From: Bacteroidota bacterium
GTDB taxonomy: Bacteria > Bacteroidota > Bacteroidia > JABEUT01
Assembly (NCBI GenBank): GCA_021823405.1
Contig: JAKAOA010000015.1
Span: 1-33,844 of the forward strand
Reading direction: 5' to 3'
DNA: 33,844 nt
This document shows positions 7,790 through 14,502 of this stretch, one piece after another; position 1 is the stretch's first letter, and every line of letters starts with the position of its first letter. Under the pieces are notes generated by a model. The model saw only the letters and a program-made list of their open reading frames with translations. It did not search any database and was not told the DNA's origin. Both the position numbers and the translations under genes were made by a program.

Positions 7790-8650
7790 CTATTTGATTA
7801 TAATGGTTCCCCCGCACAAAAGATTTTCATCTTCTGATAAAATCTTATATGTGTAAGTTCCGTTAATTAAATCGTTTAAATCAACCGTATTGAACTCTGA
7901 TAACAGCTTGCTTTTGTAAACAATCCTACCAAAAACATCTTGAATTTCAATGATATATGTGCTTCCAATATGATATTCGCTAATGACAATTGGAAATGAC
8001 GCATTATCTTGGTTTAGATGAACATTATTGTAAAACGTTTCATTTCCAACCAATACGGATGAATTCTCTATAGGGGCATTATCCGGCAAGTTAAAGTTTC
8101 GTATAAGTTTATACCCTGTACCGTCGGTATTTATTGAAAATAGCATCTTCAGTTCATCATTTCTTCCATCAGAAACCATCCCCAGCAGGCTATTTCCGTG
8201 AATGGTTAAATTCCCATAGGGGTTTTCAATGGTGGTTACAGCAAATCGGTGCAAAACATTAAAGGAATACCCATTTGTATCTATTGAATAAATGACCTCA
8301 TAAGAGCTTTCTCCACTATATAGTGCCATTCCATAAAGCTTTGCCCCTTGTAGCAAAACGGAACCGGACAAATAAGCAGCATCAGTGTCATGCAACAGAT
8401 GCAAAACTTTATAATCTGTTCCATCATCATGCATTGTAAAAAGAACCCCATCTCCTGAATGTGACTTATTGCTTTGCTTTAAAGCATACAAATTTTCTCC
8501 CGAAATTACCGCACTGCCCAAAGATTGGACCCTGTTTATATTGACGGTTTTGTCCGAATTATATATTTGTGCACTCAAAATAGAAGTAGAAAAAAATAAT
8601 ATTTCAAAGGCGGTGATATAAGCGAATTCTTTCCCCCTGCGTAAAAACAT
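7790..8650 (-). CDS. GloVer-repeat secreted protein with degenerate T9SS tail
   Basis: A 286-residue exported protein: signal peptide (FEILFFSTSILSAQ), then three repeats of the GloVer type (G-LF-IN-DGTGYK-L--F; for example LFSINTDGTGYKLIRNF), each about 50 residues. The last 70 residues (YIIEIQDVFGRIVYKSKLL ... GTYTYKILSE ... GGTIIIK) resemble a T9SS type A sorting domain, though the usual YPNP opening is missing. The family usually has more repeats, so this is a short member. It has a good promoter (8685-8715) with a 34-nt leader and is divergent from the alpha/beta hydrolase gene. Its function is unknown. Confidence 0.75.
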   Translation of the reverse strand: MFLRRGKEFAYITAFEILFFSTSILSAQIYNSDKTVNINRVQSLGSAVISGENLYALKQSNKSHSGDGVLFTMHDDGTDYKVLHLLHDTDAAYLSGSVLLQGAKLYGMALYSGESSYEVIYSIDTNGYSFNVLHRFAVTTIENPYGNLTIHGNSLLGMVSDGRNDELKMLFSINTDGTGYKLIRNFNLPDNAPIENSSVLVGNETFYNNVHLNQDNASFPIVISEYHIGSTYIIEIQDVFGRIVYKSKLLSEFNTVDLNDLINGTYTYKILSEDENLLCGGTIIIK

Positions 8651-8684
8651 ATTTTTAGATTTAAATATGATTTATTTTGTGCGG

Positions 8685-8715
8685 CAAAATTAGAACCACT
8701 GTAGTTCCCTGTCAA
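8685..8715 (-). promoter_or_regulatory. Bacteroidota-type promoter for the GloVer-repeat gene
   Basis: On the minus strand TTG (8713-8715) and TAATTTTG (8685-8692) are 20 nt apart, matching the -33 TTG / -7 TAnnTTTG consensus. The start codon follows 34 nt later. Confidence 0.55.
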
Positions 8716-8789
8716 TAGAACAAAAGGACTATTTTTCATCGAGACCCCAATGCCTAAAAAGCGCATCTATCTTATTGATTTTTAGATTA

Positions 8790-8821
8790 TTGATGTTATT
8801 TCGAGTAATTTTCTAATTTTG
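8790..8821 (+). promoter_or_regulatory. Bacteroidota-type promoter for alpha/beta hydrolase 1
   Basis: TTG (8790-8792) and TAATTTTG (8814-8821) are 21 nt apart, matching the consensus. The ATG at 8849 gives a leader of roughly 20 nt. This shows that hydrolase 1 has its own promoter, unlike its paralogue, which shares an operon with the LuxR genes. Confidence 0.55.
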
Positions 8822-8848
8822 TGGTCATAATCCGGTGAACATCATTTT

Positions 8849-9658
8849 ATGAACGAACATAAGATTCCCTTCAGGGGTAAATCGCTTTCTTCCAGGTCAG
8901 CAGGTGATGAAAAAATGGCTGCCATAATATTTATTCACGGTGGTTCCATGTCATCCAAGATCTGGCAGAAGCAATTTAATTCGGAACTATCCCGTAACTA
9001 CCACCTTATTTCGTATGATTTGCCCGGGCATGGCGAAAGCGACAATATCAGTAATTACAAACTGTCAGAATTGGCCGCATCTCTTGCCGCGGTCGTAAGA
9101 TACTTTTCACCAACCCAATTTGTGGCAGTCGGCAACAGCCTTGGCGGGAATGTGATTCTTCAAATCGCTGATGCGTTAACCAATTGCAGGGGCATAGTCT
9201 TACTGGACACACCGCCCGTTGGTAAGCCGCCGGAAATGGAAAAGGTTTTCCTGCCCAATGAGGCCATAGGAATGTTTTTTGCCAGGGATTACGAAAAAGC
9301 CAAGTTACCCGCTATTATGGAGTTACTATTTCACCGGGCCGACCATGCACCCGGCTTTGTGATAAGCGATTTCGAAAGAACCGATGGCTTGTCGCGGCAG
9401 GCTTTAGCCGAAACCGTTGAGGGAATGGATTATCAGGATGAGATTGCTGTGCTGAACGAGATGGAAATACAAGTTGCAATTATGCTTGGAATACGTGAGA
9501 AAATGCAAAACGTTGATTATTTTAAATCACTGAAATTCCCTTGTTTGTGGAAGGACAGGGTACACCTGATTGAGGATGCTGCCCACTGCGCCCAATGGGA
9601 AAATCCGGCGGCGTTCAATAACTTACTTCTGGAGTTCTGCCGGGAAAGGTTAAATTAA
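8849..9658 (+). CDS. RsbQ-like alpha/beta hydrolase 1
   Basis: A 269-residue cytoplasmic alpha/beta hydrolase with no signal peptide. Motifs in order: IIFIHGGSMSSKIW (oxyanion region), DLPGHGESDN, the nucleophile elbow GNSLGGN with Ser97, the cap region 135-195, and AAHCAQWENP with the catalytic His246. The usual catalytic Asp (in G-x-x-D) is Glu217 in GIREK. Length and positions resemble Bacillus RsbQ (triad Ser96/Asp219/His247, from memory), a hydrolase that works with a PAS-domain sensor. Here the 3' end overlaps by 9 nt, tail to tail, the stop of a PAS-LuxR gene, and a close paralogue (11290-12102) sits beside the second PAS-LuxR gene. I infer a signalling role over a catabolic one; the substrate is unknown. 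Confidence 0.9.
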   Translation: MNEHKIPFRGKSLSSRSAGDEKMAAIIFIHGGSMSSKIWQKQFNSELSRNYHLISYDLPGHGESDNISNYKLSELAASLAAVVRYFSPTQFVAVGNSLGGNVILQIADALTNCRGIVLLDTPPVGKPPEMEKVFLPNEAIGMFFARDYEKAKLPAIMELLFHRADHAPGFVISDFERTDGLSRQALAETVEGMDYQDEIAVLNEMEIQVAIMLGIREKMQNVDYFKSLKFPCLWKDRVHLIEDAAHCAQWENPAAFNNLLLEFCRERLN

Positions 9659-10432
9659 TCCGCTGCTTATAACATACCTGCTCAATTCAGCTGTATTTCT
9701 GCAACGGGTCTTTTCTAACAGGTTGCGCCGGTGCGCCCTGACTGTGTAGGGGCTTAGTTTCAACCTTTCAGCAATTTGGTTGCTGTTATGACCCTGCAGA
9801 ATAAGCTTCGCTATTTCAATTTGCCTCGGCGAAATATTCATGTTCTTGTTCAGGGTTTTTCCCGGCAGGAATGTTACTGTTGACCCTTGGTTACCATGCT
9901 TTGAGATGGAAAAGGTGATATTATTGTCCAGTTTATGTGCAGTTATATCCGTACAAATTCCCAGTACGAGCAGCGGATTATTTTGCGGGTCTCTGTTCAA
10001 GACTACAAACTGCTGCAATGCTTTCATGAAGATTCCATCTTTTTTCCTGTACCTTAAATTGAATGAAAATCTTGTGGTTTTCAGTTCTTCTTCCTGCATT
10101 GTTTTCGCGTAGTCGAGGAATTGCGCAAAAACATGATGTGCTATAACATTAAGGTCATCCGGATGATATCTCGAATGGCTGAATTTGAGTCCTCCGTTCC
10201 GCACATATTCTTCAATTGTATAACCGCTCAAGCTATGCCAGTTTTCACTCAGGGAAAGATACTCTCCGGTGCTAAAATCCAAAACAAATACCGTACAGGG
10301 CAAAAGACTTATGATGTTCTTTAATAAATTAAAACCCTTCAGGTAATAGCGGAAATCCTTTATCTTTTGAAGTTCGTTATTCTCTCTTAATTCTGTGAGA
10401 TATTTGTAATAGGTCGAAGAGGAGTTTGACAT
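9650..10432 (-). CDS. PAS domain-LuxR family regulator 1
   Basis: A 260-residue one-component regulator. Residues about 38-168 form a PAS domain with PAC segment (LPCTVFVLDFSTGEYLSLSEN ... KKDGIFMKALQQF ... LLVLGICTDITAHK). Residues about 198-256 form a LuxR/GerE helix-turn-helix (SPRQIEIAKLILQG, SNQIAERLKLSPYTVRAHRRNLLEK). There is no receiver domain and no membrane segment, so it probably senses an intracellular ligand. It lies 63 nt downstream of its paralogue on the same strand and converges on hydrolase 1 with a 9-nt overlap of the coding ends. Its target genes are unknown; the neighbouring hydrolase genes are the obvious candidates. Confidence 0.9.
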   Translation of the reverse strand: MSNSSSTYYKYLTELRENNELQKIKDFRYYLKGFNLLKNIISLLPCTVFVLDFSTGEYLSLSENWHSLSGYTIEEYVRNGGLKFSHSRYHPDDLNVIAHHVFAQFLDYAKTMQEEELKTTRFSFNLRYRKKDGIFMKALQQFVVLNRDPQNNPLLVLGICTDITAHKLDNNITFSISKHGNQGSTVTFLPGKTLNKNMNISPRQIEIAKLILQGHNSNQIAERLKLSPYTVRAHRRNLLEKTRCRNTAELSRYVISSGLI

Positions 10433-10495
10433 ATAAATGGCTTAAAGGAAAGTATTTGTAGAAAAGGGTAATGAAATATCGCGGTGCGGCCTTGT

Positions 10496-11269
10496 CTAAA
10501 TCAATCCATTATTGGCAGCGTAATTGCATAACTCCGCAACATTCCTGCACTTCGTTTTATCCAGCAGGTTACGCCTGTGTGCCCTAACTGTGTATTGAGA
10601 TATTATTAGCTTTTCGGCAATTTGCCTGCTGTTCAATCCATCCATAATACTTTTTAGCACATCATACTCGCGCCTTGTTATGTTGAGCCGCTTACTGACC
10701 GTGCTTTCGGAAAAGGTAGCCAGTTTCAGTCCATTTTTGTCGTTGTAGTTTGAAACTGAAAACACTACCTTGCTATCTGTTTTATACGCGGTAATATCTG
10801 TACATAAGCCAAGTGTAATCAATGGATTACGCTCTTTGTCCCATGCAATAATGTAATATTGTTGCAATAATTGGGCATAGCTTCCGTCCTTCCTTTTGGT
10901 CCTGTAATTCATCGAGAATTTCGTATTTCTTAATTCTTTTTCCGTCAAACCTCTGGAGTATTCCATGAACCGCCTGAAAACCTTGCTTGAAATAGCTGCC
11001 ATATCATCCGGGTGTATTCTTTCCAGCAGCAAACCCTGCCCCATTGTTATGAATTCGTCCCTGGTAAATCCGAGGACAATTTGCACGTTCTCGCTAAGGA
11101 AAAGATATTTCTGCGTTCGGTAATCGAGAATATAAACGATTCCCGGAAGGAGGTCAATGGTTTTTTTGAGTAATGCAAACTGGAGCAGGTAGGAATTTAC
11201 GTTCCCGTACTTGACCAATTCAGTTTTCCCCTTAATCCATCTAAGATAATCAAAGTAAAATTGCGGCAT
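10496..11269 (-). CDS. PAS domain-LuxR family regulator 2
   Basis: A 257-residue paralogue of the next gene downstream with the same layout: PAS/PAC at about residues 35-165 (LPGIVYILDYRTQKYLFLSEN ... KRKDGSYAQLLQQY ... ITLGLCTDITAYK) and a LuxR helix-turn-helix at about 195-253 (SRQIAEKLIISQYTVRAHRRNLLDK). The last ten residues of both paralogues end in a similar way (SSGLI / NNGLI). It follows hydrolase 2 after 20 nt, so hydrolase 2, regulator 2 and regulator 1 probably form one transcript. The recognition helices are nearly identical (YTVRAHRRNLL), so both probably read similar DNA sites, while the PAS domains differ more, which suggests different ligands or a heterodimer. Confidence 0.9.
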   Translation of the reverse strand: MPQFYFDYLRWIKGKTELVKYGNVNSYLLQFALLKKTIDLLPGIVYILDYRTQKYLFLSENVQIVLGFTRDEFITMGQGLLLERIHPDDMAAISSKVFRRFMEYSRGLTEKELRNTKFSMNYRTKRKDGSYAQLLQQYYIIAWDKERNPLITLGLCTDITAYKTDSKVVFSVSNYNDKNGLKLATFSESTVSKRLNITRREYDVLKSIMDGLNSRQIAEKLIISQYTVRAHRRNLLDKTKCRNVAELCNYAANNGLI

Positions 11270-11289
11270 ATATTTAATGGGATAGGCAT

Positions 11290-12102
11290 TCAGGGTTTTA
11301 AGGTATCGGAGCAGAATTCGTGAAGCAAGCCGTTAAATGCCTCTGCATTTTCCCATTGAGGACAATGAGCCGCATTCTCTATCAAAATGGTTTTACCACC
11401 CCACAAATTTGCTACATCGAGGGTATCGAAATAGGCGTTATTAATTAGTTTTTCCTCCTTGCCCGAGACGATAGCTACCGGGTAAGGGTGCGCTTTCAGT
11501 ATTTCGTTTTCATCGTTATAATCCGATGTGTTCACACTTTCCATAACCATCTGCCTGTTTAAGCCGTCGGCCCTTACATAATCCGGTATAACAAAATCGG
11601 GCGTATCTTTAAGATTGTGAAAAACAATACCCGGAATTTTGTCGAGGTTCGCACGGTCAATTTCCCTCGCAAATAACATTCCGATGTATGGATTAGGAAT
11701 CAAAGCATTCTCCAATGCGGGCGGTTTGCCAAGCACAGGTGAATCAACCAGCATGATGCCTTTGCAACCGCTTGCAACCGTTGATGCCTGCAGGGCGAGA
11801 TTTCCTCCAAGGCTGTTTCCCACCATAACGAATCTTTTAGGAGAAAAATGTTTCAACACTTTGGTAAGGGATTCTGCCAAAACGGGCAATCCATAGGATT
11901 CCAGGTTATCACTATCTCCATGCCCGGGCAGGTCGAAGGCTATTAATCGGTACCTCTCCAATGCGGCGCCTTCAAACTGTTTCCGCCATATTTTGGATGA
12001 CATGGAATTGCCATGGATAAATATAATGCCATCATTTCCTTCCTTGCCGGCAGAAGTTGCGGCTAAATATTTTCCCCTGAATGGCACTTTGAATTTCTTC
12101 AT
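11290..12102 (-). CDS. RsbQ-like alpha/beta hydrolase 2
   Basis: A 270-residue paralogue of the gene at 8849, collinear with it almost without gaps: IIFIHGNSMSSKIW, DLPGHGDSDN, GNSLGGN with Ser97, GKEEK with Glu217 in place of the usual catalytic Asp, and AAHCPQWENA with His246. No signal peptide. It is the first gene of a likely operon with the two PAS-LuxR regulators. The cap regions (about 130-195) are recognisably similar (GKPPALENALIPN vs GKPPEMEKVFLPN), which suggests related substrates. The region upstream holds a dispersed repeat (12115-12167) and two inverted-end elements. Confidence 0.9.
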   Translation of the reverse strand: MKKFKVPFRGKYLAATSAGKEGNDGIIFIHGNSMSSKIWRKQFEGAALERYRLIAFDLPGHGDSDNLESYGLPVLAESLTKVLKHFSPKRFVMVGNSLGGNLALQASTVASGCKGIMLVDSPVLGKPPALENALIPNPYIGMLFAREIDRANLDKIPGIVFHNLKDTPDFVIPDYVRADGLNRQMVMESVNTSDYNDENEILKAHPYPVAIVSGKEEKLINNAYFDTLDVANLWGGKTILIENAAHCPQWENAEAFNGLLHEFCSDTLKP

Positions 12103-12114
12103 GTTGTTTGTTGT

Positions 12115-12167
12115 AATGTATGCTTACGACTAATAAATTATTCCAAAAATAAGCAAAAAACTGATTC
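12115..12167. repeat. Dispersed ~45-bp repeat, copy 1
   Basis: TGTATGCTTACGACTAATAA and the following AATTATTCCAAA closely match the sequence at 24426-24478. The match is best over about 36 nt and fades in the A-rich tail. It lies just upstream of hydrolase 2. Confidence 0.55.
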
Positions 12168-12177
12168 AAGCCCCCCG

Positions 12178-12255
12178 TACCCGCTAAGGTCAATTCACCT
12201 GCATTTGTTTTGTGCCTGCCTGCTACAGTTCGGGCAGGAATTGCCTTAGTGGGTA
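12178..12255. repeat. Short inverted-end element A
   Basis: TACCCGCTAAGG at the left end and CCTTAGTGGGTA at the right end are near-perfect inverted repeats (one mismatch). Inside are CATTTGTTTTG and a CCTGCC/GGCAGG hairpin. A second copy in inverted orientation lies at 12328-12381. No ORF is inside. Confidence 0.55.
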
Positions 12256-12327
12256 AATAGTCCTTATAAGTTATACTTAAAAATAGTTTTCATTTGCAAA
12301 TATAATAAGCACAGCTTACTTTTTACT

Positions 12328-12381
12328 AACCCACTAAGCCAGTCCGCAAAACAAATTACAGCGGGCTGAACTTAGCGGGTA
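12328..12381. repeat. Short inverted-end element B (inverted relative to A)
   Basis: AACCCACTAAG and CTTAGCGGGTA flank 32 bp; the internal CAAAACAAAT is the reverse complement of the ATTTGTTTTG of element A. The reverse complement aligns with element A at both ends and in the centre, with element A carrying an extra hairpin. Confidence 0.55.
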
Positions 12382-12483
12382 CTGGTTAACCTTGGTTTAC
12401 CAATTAATTGCTGTTCTTTGATATAAAAACATTCATAATACTGGTACTTACGGGCAGTATAGAAAGTAATGTGCGTCTGGGCA

Positions 12484-12942
12484 TTAATTGGTGATGGTAA
12501 CTGCGCCGCTTGTAGAATTAAAATTGACCGTATATTCCTTCAGCCCGAGGGTACTGGGTCCTGAAAGCACACTCCCGTTGGTCAAACTATAGGTGGAACT
12601 GCACTCGAGACAAATGGCGGTAAGATTGTTTTGAGCCACAACAATACCGTTATTATCGGACAGATTATAGGTGCAGGTGCGGTCGAATGCTACCAGCTGC
12701 TGGCTGCCTGAACTATTTAGCCGGTACACCATTATTCCCCTGTAACCAACGCTGCTTAGATAAACCACATTGCCCACGGTTTTTAGCCCTGTATATCCTA
12801 CATTATTGATATTGAAACTTACATTTACAGCTACATTGGGCACGGGTGAACTTTCATCAGGATTATTGCCTTTCCCGCAACCGGCTACCCCCAGCAGGCA
12901 CGATAAAAATCCTATAACCGAGAGCCGTTTAAAATTTTTCAT
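12484..12942 (-). CDS. Rieske-fold-like lipoprotein lacking the His ligands
   Basis: A 152-residue lipoprotein: signal peptide with lipobox LGVAGC (Cys22), then a small domain. The pattern VGYRGIMVYRL, AFDRTC-TY (Cys90), C-LE-CSSTYSL (Cys111, Cys114), SGPSTLGLKEY is that of the Rieske-like lipoproteins common in Bacteroidota. The canonical Rieske ligands are C-x-H and C-x-x-H; here the two His positions are Tyr92 and Cys114, so a normal [2Fe-2S] Rieske cluster is not expected. The function is unknown. Two TAnnTTTG boxes lie upstream, one of them 5 nt from the ATG. It sits alone between repeat-rich intergenic stretches. Confidence 0.7.
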   Translation of the reverse strand: MKNFKRLSVIGFLSCLLGVAGCGKGNNPDESSPVPNVAVNVSFNINNVGYTGLKTVGNVVYLSSVGYRGIMVYRLNSSGSQQLVAFDRTCTYNLSDNNGIVVAQNNLTAICLECSSTYSLTNGSVLSGPSTLGLKEYTVNFNSTSGAVTITN

Positions 12943-12947
12943 ACCAA

Positions 12948-12966
12948 CAAAGTTAGAACAAAGATA
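12948..12966 (-). promoter_or_regulatory. Two -7 boxes upstream of the Rieske-like lipoprotein
   Basis: The minus strand has TATCTTTG (12959-12966) and TAACTTTG (12948-12955). The second is 5 nt from the ATG and would give a leaderless mRNA, the first a leader of about 10 nt. No TTG at -33 is evident. Confidence 0.35.
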
Positions 12967-13077
12967 TGAAACTTTGAATTATATTAGAGTTTATTCCGAT
13001 TAAGTTTCACATCTGTCCGGGGAAAATTAATTCGGCAGTCAAACACTTGTGTTTATTCAACTTTGCTTATCCATTCC

Positions 13078-13184
13078 ATTTTAGGGCGTGCCCCCAAGCT
13101 GCACAAGGGGTCGGGCTATCCGCTGCAAGTCCTCTCCGCCTTTAGGCGGCTGCGGGCTTTCCACTTCTATCCCTCACGCAAAAT
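13078..13184. repeat. GC-rich structured intergenic element
   Basis: About 105 bp, clearly more GC-rich than its surroundings. The ends can pair (ATTTT...GCGTG with CACGC-AAAAT), and an inner hairpin CCGCC-TTTA-GGCGG is visible. The text GGGTCGGGCTATCCGCTGCA and ...TATCCCTCACGC is, from memory, a recurring intergenic motif in many Bacteroidota genomes. Whether it is an RNA, a mobile element remnant or a recombination site is not known to me. Confidence 0.5.
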
Positions 13185-13309
13185 ACAGGTAAAACAGGAA
13201 CCCATGCCGGACTGATTAATGCGGTTAAGCTATTCCCATGAGGTATGTCGGCTGCATTTCAGGCAGTGGAATCTTAAAGAGAGTCCCTTTATACCGGAAG
13301 TTCCATGGT

Positions 13310-13351
13310 ATACCGATATGAATGTTTTGCATTTTCATTCTTTGTCGGTAT
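13310..13351. repeat. Hairpin ATACCGA...TCGGTAT
   Basis: Outer arms ATACCGA / TCGGTAT (7 bp) and inner arms GAATG / CATTC (5 bp) around an 11-nt loop. There is no T-tract, so it is not an obvious terminator. Confidence 0.45.
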
Positions 13352-13387
13352 ATTTTGCGTTACGCCGGCGCTAAACCTAAGGTGGCA

Positions 13388-13414
13388 CACATTCGCAAAA
13401 TCGCTTACGGGCTG
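13388..13414. repeat. Partial copy of the 74-bp dispersed element
   Basis: The reverse complement reads CCCGTAAGCGATTTTGCGAA, matching one end of the element at 28801-28874 (CTCGTAAGTGATTTTGCGAC). The palindromic core is absent here. Confidence 0.45.
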
Positions 13415-13521
13415 TATATAAATAAAATTAAGGCATTCAAGGATTCAATCATTATTTTGCCGGACAGTATACCCTAATATTTTAGCATAAGATTAAGCCA
13501 ATTACTAATACGTAAAATGTA

Positions 13522-13529
13522 TAACTTTG
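13522..13529 (+). promoter_or_regulatory. -7 box abutting the gldA start
   Basis: TAACTTTG ends 4 nt before the gldA ATG, predicting a leaderless mRNA. No -33 TTG is seen at the normal distance. Confidence 0.35.
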
Positions 13530-13533
13530 CATT

Positions 13534-14448
13534 ATGTCGGTTACGGTGGAGCATATTACAAAGATATATGGCGTTCAAAAGGCGCTTGATGACGTATCGT
13601 TTAGTATAAAGAGCGGCGAGGTGGTCGGCTTTCTCGGACCCAATGGCGCAGGCAAAAGTACTATGATGAAAATACTTACCTGTTACCTCCCGCAAACATC
13701 GGGCAGAGCCACGGTATGCGGTTATGATGTTTCGGAACAATCTTTGGAAGTGCGCAAGAATGTTGGCTATCTGGCAGAAAACAACCCGCTCTATCTCGAT
13801 ATGTATGTTAAGGAATATCTCTCATTTATTGCCGGCATTCATCATTTACCGGATGTCAGAAAGCGCATAGAGGAGATGATAGAAATAACGGGACTTACAA
13901 TAGAACAACGAAAAAAAATAGGCGCGTTATCCAAAGGGTACAGGCAGCGCGTAGGGTTTGCACAAGCGCTGTTGCATAATCCGAAGGTTCTTATTTTGGA
14001 TGAGCCGACAAGCGGACTGGATCCAAACCAACTTGGAGAAATCCGTAACCTTATTGTACAGATTGGTAAAGAAAAAACCGTAATCCTCTCTACACACATC
14101 ATGCAGGAGGTGGACGCGGTATGCGACCGGGTTATCATTATCAATGCCGGTAAGATAGTAGCCGATAAACCTACCGGCGAACTTAAAAGCGGCAAAGGCG
14201 AGTATTTACTTATAACAATTGAATTCGATAAAGAACCCGATATTGAAAAACTGAAACGCATTCCGGGGATAATTGAAATAATTAAGACAGGGCAAGCCGC
14301 CGTCTTACAAATTCATGCAACAATAGAAAGAGACGTGCGCGGCGATATATTCAACTATGCGGTAAGCGAAAACCTTAAAGTGCTTACCTTGCATAAAGAG
14401 GAAAAAAAGCTGGAAGAAGTGTTTAAGGATTTAACAGTTTCCGGTTAA
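13534..14448 (+). CDS. gldA: Gliding-motility ABC transporter ATP-binding subunit GldA
   Basis: A 304-residue ABC ATPase. Walker A GPNGAGKST at residues 35-43, Q-loop region VGYLAENNPLYLDMYV, signature SKGYRQRVG near 135, Walker B VLILDEPTSGLDPNQ near 152-165, and the H-loop STHIMQEV. The protein is full length with a typical C-terminal extension after about residue 225. The sequence fits GldA, which pairs with the membrane subunits GldF and GldG; those genes are not in this window, as is often the case. The exact role of this transporter in gliding is unresolved, and some non-gliding Bacteroidota keep it. The T9SS cargo genes in this window fit a gliding or T9SS-bearing organism. Confidence 0.88.
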   Translation: MSVTVEHITKIYGVQKALDDVSFSIKSGEVVGFLGPNGAGKSTMMKILTCYLPQTSGRATVCGYDVSEQSLEVRKNVGYLAENNPLYLDMYVKEYLSFIAGIHHLPDVRKRIEEMIEITGLTIEQRKKIGALSKGYRQRVGFAQALLHNPKVLILDEPTSGLDPNQLGEIRNLIVQIGKEKTVILSTHIMQEVDAVCDRVIIINAGKIVADKPTGELKSGKGEYLLITIEFDKEPDIEKLKRIPGIIEIIKTGQAAVLQIHATIERDVRGDIFNYAVSENLKVLTLHKEEKKLEEVFKDLTVSG

Positions 14449-14502
14449 TTCTAACTTCGTTATCTTTATTCATCTTACATTTTTAAGTCCGTCCCGTTAT
14501 TC

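Larger units (their letters stand above)
12967..13521. other. Intergenic region with structured repeats
   Basis: About 550 bp without a gene between the divergent Rieske-like lipoprotein and gldA. It contains a GC-rich structured element (13078-13184), a hairpin (13310-13351) and a partial copy of the dispersed element (13388-13414). I see no tRNA-like or known RNA signature. Confidence 0.6.

Noticed and set aside
13474-13740. 88-aa minus-strand ORF at the gldA start
   Set aside because: Antisense to the 5' end of gldA, with no family resemblance.
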